From Desulfocapsa sp. (GTDB lineage: Bacteria > Desulfobacterota > Desulfobulbia > Desulfobulbales > Desulfocapsaceae), in assembly GCA_030635405.1 (NCBI GenBank), contig DAOVZA010000053.1:1-9101 (forward strand): a DNA stretch of 9,101 nucleotides, written 5' to 3'. The position numbers were made by a program, and so were the translations under genes. Below are positions 6,023 to 9,101 of this stretch, in pieces (position 1 is the stretch's first letter; each line of letters opens with the position of its first letter). The notes below the pieces were generated by a model, which was not told where the DNA came from, made no database searches, and saw only the letters and a list, made by a program, of their open reading frames with translations.

Positions 6023-7108
6023 TCAGTCTCCCAGACAAATACCAATTTCTCTGGCCGTAAATACCTTATCATTATCCAGATTAACTTTTTTTCTCGATTT
6101 TACAGCATCTTCCAAGGGAACAGAGCTCATATTGGGAGATATTAAAGCCACCATATGACCAAATTTTCCTTCCTCAACCAGACGAACTGCAGCGGCTCCG
6201 AAACGCATGGCCAGCAATCGATCAAAAGTAGTTGGTGATCCACCACGTTGCAAATGCCCGAGAACAAGTGACCTGGTATCTTTACCGGTGCGCTCCCTAA
6301 TTTCGGAAGCAACCCATTCACCAATTCCTCCAAGGAGCAATTCCTTCCGCCCAACTTCACCCTTACCCTTAGTTATCACTTGGCCACCAGCTGCCACAGC
6401 ACCTTCAGCCACCACAATTATCGCATAATCCTTATCATGAAGAGCATTATCCATGATTTTCTCACAGACCTTTTCCATCTCAAAGGGTAGTTCCGGTATT
6501 AAAATTACATCCGCTCCACCTGAAATCCCTGAATAGAGAGCAATCCATCCGGCGTCTCTACCCATCACTTCAACCACCATAACCCGGTCATGAGATTTGG
6601 CAGTTGAATGGAGCTTATCTAATGCTTCTGTAGCAGTTGAAACGGCAGTATCAAAACCAAAGGTTCGATCAGTTGCCTCCAGGTCATTATCAATTGTCTT
6701 AGGCACCCCTATCACAGGCATGCCCTTCACGGCAAACTTACGAGCGATTTCCAGACTCCCATCGCCACCTATGGCGATATGACAATCAAATCCCATTCGT
6801 TTAAAGTTATGAAGAATCTTGTCAGACACATCAACAATAGTCATTTCTCCTGCTAGATTTTCAACGGGCATGGCAAAAGGATCACCTTTATTGGTGGAAC
6901 CTATGATTGTTCCGCCAGTTGAGTAAATATCCTCGACATCGTCAACCCCAAGCCTTACAAGCTCATCCATATCGAGTAGTCCTTTATAACCACTCCGACT
7001 ACCGTAAACTTCCCAACCACGTTTATAGCACGCATGAACAACGGCATAAATGACAGCATTCAAACCTGGGGCATCACCGCCTCCGGTGGATATAACTATT
7101 TTTTTCAT
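6023..7108 (-). CDS. pfkA: 6-phosphofructokinase
   Basis: 361-residue PFK-A family enzyme catalysing phosphorylation of fructose 6-phosphate to fructose 1,6-bisphosphate in glycolysis (or the reversible reaction if PPi-linked). Motifs are the phosphoryl-donor loop STGGGDAPGLN (7-17), GGDGS (114-118), PKTIDND (136-142, catalytic D140), MGRDAG (182-187), PEL (205-207) and GHLQRGGSPTTFDR (284-297) for substrate and subunit contacts. The donor-specifying positions are Gly117 (ATP-like, E. coli Gly104) and Lys137 (E. coli Gly124; Lys is typical of PPi enzymes). This mixed pair also occurs in ATP-dependent trypanosome PFKs, so ATP use is favoured but not proved. AAAAGG lies 8 nt before the ATG. It is probably the first gene of a two-gene minus-strand operon with the glycosylase. 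Confidence 0.95.
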   Translation of the reverse strand: MKKIVISTGGGDAPGLNAVIYAVVHACYKRGWEVYGSRSGYKGLLDMDELVRLGVDDVEDIYSTGGTIIGSTNKGDPFAMPVENLAGEMTIVDVSDKILHNFKRMGFDCHIAIGGDGSLEIARKFAVKGMPVIGVPKTIDNDLEATDRTFGFDTAVSTATEALDKLHSTAKSHDRVMVVEVMGRDAGWIALYSGISGGADVILIPELPFEMEKVCEKIMDNALHDKDYAIIVVAEGAVAAGGQVITKGKGEVGRKELLLGGIGEWVASEIRERTGKDTRSLVLGHLQRGGSPTTFDRLLAMRFGAAAVRLVEEGKFGHMVALISPNMSSVPLEDAVKSRKKVNLDNDKVFTAREIGICLGD

Positions 7109-7424
7109 ATCAAAAACCTTTTCACATCATTTGTTTTTCATATCAGCGTATTGATGAATATAGTCGAAAAAAAGAATACTTACCCAATAGTTAAAATCAA
7201 AACAATTAACCCTTCCCTACTTTCAAAGAACATGACAGCCTCTTTGGGAATGATTTTCACAGAACAAAGATTGACTTCTCTATGTGAGTTATTATGTTTG
7301 TATGATATCATTTCCACAGATGATGGAAAGAACAATCTAACTTGGCGGTCAGATTACATTATTTTAAATTTGCAAATTAAAGAGATTTTTTTCTTTGCTA
7401 TCTTTTATTTTACAGGAGGTTTTC
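7109..7424. other. Divergent intergenic region between pfk and the selenoprotein gene
   Basis: A 316-nt stretch with no convincing gene. For the minus strand, a weak TTGATT (7200-7195) and TATTCT (7178-7173) pair with a 16-nt spacer could start pfk. For the plus strand, TTGGCG (7342-7347) and TAAATT (7365-7370) are spaced by 17 nt, and an alternative TTGACT (7271-7276) and TATGTT (7293-7298) by 16 nt. Two perfect palindromes are present: ATGATATCAT (7302-7311) and AATTTGCAAATT (7367-7378). All promoter matches here are 4-5 of 6 per box in AT-rich DNA and are only suggestive. Confidence 0.4.
7342..7370 (+). promoter_or_regulatory. Candidate promoter of the selenoprotein gene
   Basis: TTGGCG (-35, 4/6) and TAAATT (-10, 4/6) have the ideal 17-nt spacing and would start transcription near 7377, about 48 nt before the ATG. 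The palindrome AATTTGCAAATT (7367-7378) overlaps the -10 and start site, where a repressor could act. The boxes are weak, so this is a best guess among several. Confidence 0.3.
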
Positions 7425-7769
7425 ATGTCTGATTTTACAGTAACAGACGAAGCAGTTGTAAAGCTTAAGGAATACTTGGAACAGAACAATATCAGTTCTG
7501 CTCTCCGTATTGCTTTAATGCAAGGCGGCTGAGCTGGCCCTTCATTGGGATTGGCTCTGGATGAGCCAAAAGATAACGACAACGTATACGACCAGGACGA
7601 CCTTAAATTTCTGGTTGAAGAAGGTTTAATGAGCACCTGTGGTTCCATCAAAGTTGAATTTATTGATGCTGGACCACGATCAGGCTTTGGAATTACTTCC
7701 ACCAACTCCATTGCTGGTAGTGGTGGCGGATGCAGTTCCGGATCCTGTGGATCTGGCGGTTGCGGCTGA
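7425..7769 (+). CDS. HesB/IscA-like selenoprotein (in-frame UGA = selenocysteine)
   Basis: One reading frame of 114 residues interrupted by TGA at codon 36 (7530-7532). Reading it as selenocysteine joins a normal start to a conserved downstream half. A strong AGGAGGT (7414-7420) lies 4 nt before the ATG. The N-terminal part (FTVTDEAVVKLKEYL, then ALRIALMQGGUAGPSLGLAL) is the A-type Fe-S carrier fold, and U36 sits where IscA/HesB proteins have their first conserved Cys. The sequence continues through LDEP (45-48), a second core Cys at C72 and GFGI (87-90), and ends in the tail GSGGGCSSGSCGSGGCG (98-114) with C103, C108 and C113 in place of the usual CxC. HesB-like selenoproteins of this design are known from selenoproteome surveys; their exact function (Fe-S carrier, redox or metal handling) is not settled. 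A conventional gene finder would call only the 74-residue part from 7545 or a broken gene. The true stop is also TGA (7767-7769). Confidence 0.88.
7530..7569 (+). promoter_or_regulatory. Candidate bacterial SECIS element
   Basis: Downstream of the recoded UGA (7530-7532), TTGGCTC (7551-7557) and GAGCCAA (7563-7569) form a perfect 7-bp stem with the 5-nt loop TGGAT (7558-7562). The loop begins 25 nt after the UGA and has G as its second base. This fits the general bacterial SECIS rules: short apical loop, G in the first two loop positions, about 16-37 nt from the UGA. The element would recruit SelB with Sec-tRNA while lying inside the coding sequence. Confidence 0.72.
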
Positions 7770-7786
7770 TCCAACTCTGCTTTACC

Positions 7787-7824
7787 AAGTGGTGAATCCT
7801 GTTTCAGGATTCACCACTTTTTTT
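7787..7824 (+). terminator. Strong intrinsic terminator of the selenoprotein gene
   Basis: AAGTGGTGAATCCTG (7787-7801) and CAGGATTCACCACTT (7805-7819) form a perfect 15-bp stem with a TTT loop. The T run 7818-7824 overlaps the stem end. It begins 17 nt after the stop codon and isolates this single-gene unit from clpB. Confidence 0.92.
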
Positions 7825-7886
7825 ATTCTTTCTCTTCTCTGTTACCTCTCGACAGTCCTTCTGTTTGCAATTTTCTTGCCAAAATC

Positions 7887-7915
7887 TTGACACGCACCCT
7901 TTTAATCCTTATTTT
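7887..7915 (+). promoter_or_regulatory. Candidate upstream promoter of clpB
   Basis: A perfect TTGACA (7887-7892) is followed after 17 nt by TATTTT (7910-7915, 4/6). The same -35 reads CTTGAC in context, similar to the heat-shock sigma-32 -35 box, but I see no CCCCAT-type -10. A second -10, the perfect TATAAT at 7963-7968, lies nearer the gene without a good -35. Either could drive clpB. Confidence 0.4.
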
Positions 7916-7967
7916 TCTTTACAAAAGGAAATTCCACTGGATCTAGTTATCCGGTTTTACGATATAA

Positions 7968-7988
7968 TTTATGCGATATCAGCATAAA
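7968..7988. promoter_or_regulatory. Inverted repeat over the presumed clpB start site (operator or leader hairpin)
   Basis: TTTATGC (7968-7974) and GCATAAA (7982-7988) are exact inverted copies separated by 7 nt (GATATCA). The repeat begins at the last base of TATAAT (7963-7968) and spans the expected transcription start near 7975. That is a typical repressor position. It does not match the CIRCE (HrcA) consensus. If transcription starts further upstream, it would instead be a hairpin just ahead of the GGGGAG ribosome-binding site (7997-8002). Confidence 0.45.
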
Positions 7989-8009
7989 CGAAAAAAGGGG
8001 AGAAAGATC

Positions 8010-9101
8010 ATGCAATTCGACAAACTCACAATAAAATCTCAGGAAGCGATACAAAACGCACAGCAACTTGCGCAAAACAATAACAATCAGGAAATCAGAA
8101 TTTCACACCTGGTAAAAACCATACTGGAACAACCTGAAGGAGTTGTTGTACCGGTGCTTCAGAAAATGGGGATAGATCCATCAATCGTCCTCATGGAAAC
8201 AGACAAACTCATAGGCAACATTTCACAGGTAAGCGGAAGTGGCGCTGGCCAGGCCTATCTTTCAAATGACCTGCGAAGAATTATTGACAATTCCTTTAAC
8301 ACTGCCAAGCAGATGCAGGATGACTTTGTCAGCCAGGAACATCTCTTTCTTAATATTATTCAGGACAGAAAATCAGCCAGTGCAAAAATGCTGAAGAAAC
8401 TGAGTGTTGATGAAAAAGGTTTCCTGACTGCACTCACAACCATCCGTGGCAACCAACGAGTCACCGACCAATACCCTGAAGAAAAATATCAGGCTCTTGA
8501 AAAATATGCCCGCAACCTCACTGATGTAGCAAGACAAGGGAAACTTGATCCGGTAATCGGAAGAGATGAGGAAATTCGAAGAATCATTCAGGTCCTCTCA
8601 AGACGTACCAAAAACAATCCAATTCTCATTGGCGAACCCGGTGTAGGCAAGACTGCCATCGCAGAAGGTTTAGCTTTAAGAATAGTTAATGGTGACATCC
8701 CAGCCACTCTTGAAGGAAAACAGGTCATGTCACTTGACCTTGGATCTCTGATTGCTGGTGCCAAATACAGGGGAGAGTTTGAAGACAGGCTAAAAGCGGT
8801 GCTCAAGGAAGTGGAACAACGAGCGGGCGAAATCATTCTCTTTATTGACGAAATCCACACACTCGTAGGTGCTGGTGCTGCCGAAGGATCCATGGATGCA
8901 TCTAATATGCTAAAACCAGCACTTGCCCGAGGTGAGCTTCACTGCATTGGAGCTACGACCCTTGATGAATATCGCAAGTACATTGAAAAGGATGCCGCTC
9001 TTGAGCGAAGATTTCAACCTGTTCTTGTTGAAGAACCCAGTGAAGAGGATACCATCGCAATCCTGCGAGGCATAAAAGAAAAATATGAACTCCACCACGG
9101 A
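8010..9101 (+). CDS. clpB: ATP-dependent chaperone ClpB (3' truncated by window edge)
   Basis: First 364 residues of the Hsp100 disaggregase, which threads aggregated proteins through its hexameric pore together with DnaK/DnaJ/GrpE. The N-terminal double-repeat Clp_N domain spans about 1-145. NBD1 follows, with [16 protein letters not shown] (184-199), Walker A GEPGVGKT (208-215), pore-loop region [10 protein letters not shown] (252-261), Walker [10 protein letters not shown] (275-283, E281) and the Arg-finger region LERRF (331-335). The start [18 protein letters not shown] is characteristic of ClpB rather than ClpA or ClpC. GGGGAG (7997-8002) lies 7 nt before the ATG. The frame is open to the window end; the M-domain and NBD2 lie outside. 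No gene is seen between it and the terminator at 7787-7824. Confidence 0.96.
   Translation, partial: MQFDKLTIKSQEAIQNAQQLAQNNNNQEIRISHLVKTILEQPEGVVVPVLQKMGIDPSIVLMETDKLIGNISQVSGSGAGQAYLSNDLRRIIDNSFNTAKQMQDDFVSQEHLFLNIIQDRKSASAKMLKKLSVDEKGFLTALTTIRGNQRVTDQYPEEKYQALEKYARNLTDVARQGKLDPVIGRDEEIRRIIQVLSRRTKNNPILIGEPGVGKTAIAEGLALRIVNGDIPATLEGKQVMSLDLGSLIAGAKYRGEFEDRLKAVLKEVEQRAGEIILFIDEIHTLVGAGAAEGSMDASNMLKPALARGELHCIGATTLDEYRKYIEKDAALERRFQPVLVEEPSEEDTIAILRGIKEKYELHHG

Noticed and set aside
7034..7432. 132-codon plus-strand open frame across the pfk start and divergent region
   Set aside because: It overlaps the pfk 5' end in antisense and then runs through AT-rich intergenic DNA. The peptide is low-complexity, without a recognisable domain or a ribosome-binding site.
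7530..7532. Nonsense mutation making the HesB-like gene a pseudogene
   Set aside because: The UGA sits at the conserved Cys position, a SECIS-like hairpin follows at the right distance, and both halves are otherwise intact.
7364..7774. 136-codon minus-strand open frame opposite the selenoprotein gene
   Set aside because: Pro-rich composition is a shadow of the Gly-rich plus-strand tail. It has no ribosome-binding site, and the plus-strand gene is clearly real.
7887..8009. CIRCE (HrcA) element upstream of clpB
   Set aside because: No TTAGCACTC-N9-GAGTGCTAA-like sequence is present. The inverted repeat found has a different core.
1..9101. CRISPR array, tRNA/rRNA gene, insertion sequence, toxin-antitoxin or defence island
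   Set aside because: I saw no regularly spaced repeats, tRNA cloverleaf, transposase motif, terminal inverted repeats or paired small genes of this kind.

Overview
The window looks like chromosomal DNA from a deltaproteobacterium (Desulfobacterota), possibly a Desulfobulbales-type anaerobic sulfur-cycle organism. That placement is inference. It rests on a HesB/IscA-like selenoprotein of the kind known from such bacteria, a sigma-54-type promoter in front of a flagellar gene, a PFK with a mixed active-site signature, and moderately AT-rich, gene-dense DNA. No 16S or other decisive marker is present.

Layout. 1-93 may hold the last codons of an upstream gene, followed by a long imperfect hairpin (110-163). 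212-2437 (+) is RNase R and 2470-3216 (+) is a TrmJ-type tRNA ribose methyltransferase 32 nt later, forming an RNA-metabolism pair. 3390-4736 (+) is a membrane-associated EHD/dynamin-like GTPase with its own likely promoter and a hairpin terminator that swallows its stop codon. 4974-5327 (+) is a small orphan flagellar rod-family protein behind a well-spaced -24/-12 (sigma-54) promoter. Its terminator (5366-5408) lies inside the end of the convergent gene. On the minus strand, 7108-6023 (6-phosphofructokinase) and 6011-5355 (an EndoIII-superfamily DNA glycosylase resembling MagIII) are 11 nt apart and probably co-transcribed. A divergent intergenic region (7109-7424) separates them from 7425-7769 (+), a selenoprotein gene read through an in-frame TGA at 7530-7532, which ends at a strong terminator (7787-7824). 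8010-9101 (+) is the 5' part of clpB, cut by the window edge, with an inverted repeat over its presumed transcription start.

The genes are mostly housekeeping (RNA turnover, tRNA modification, glycolysis, base excision repair, Fe-S/redox, protein disaggregation). I do not see a multi-gene defence or mobile system. The most notable items are the recoded HesB-like gene with its SECIS candidate and Cys/Gly tail, the terminator that doubles as coding sequence for an Fe-S loop lacking its fourth Cys, and the sigma-54 promoter on a stand-alone rod-like flagellar gene.
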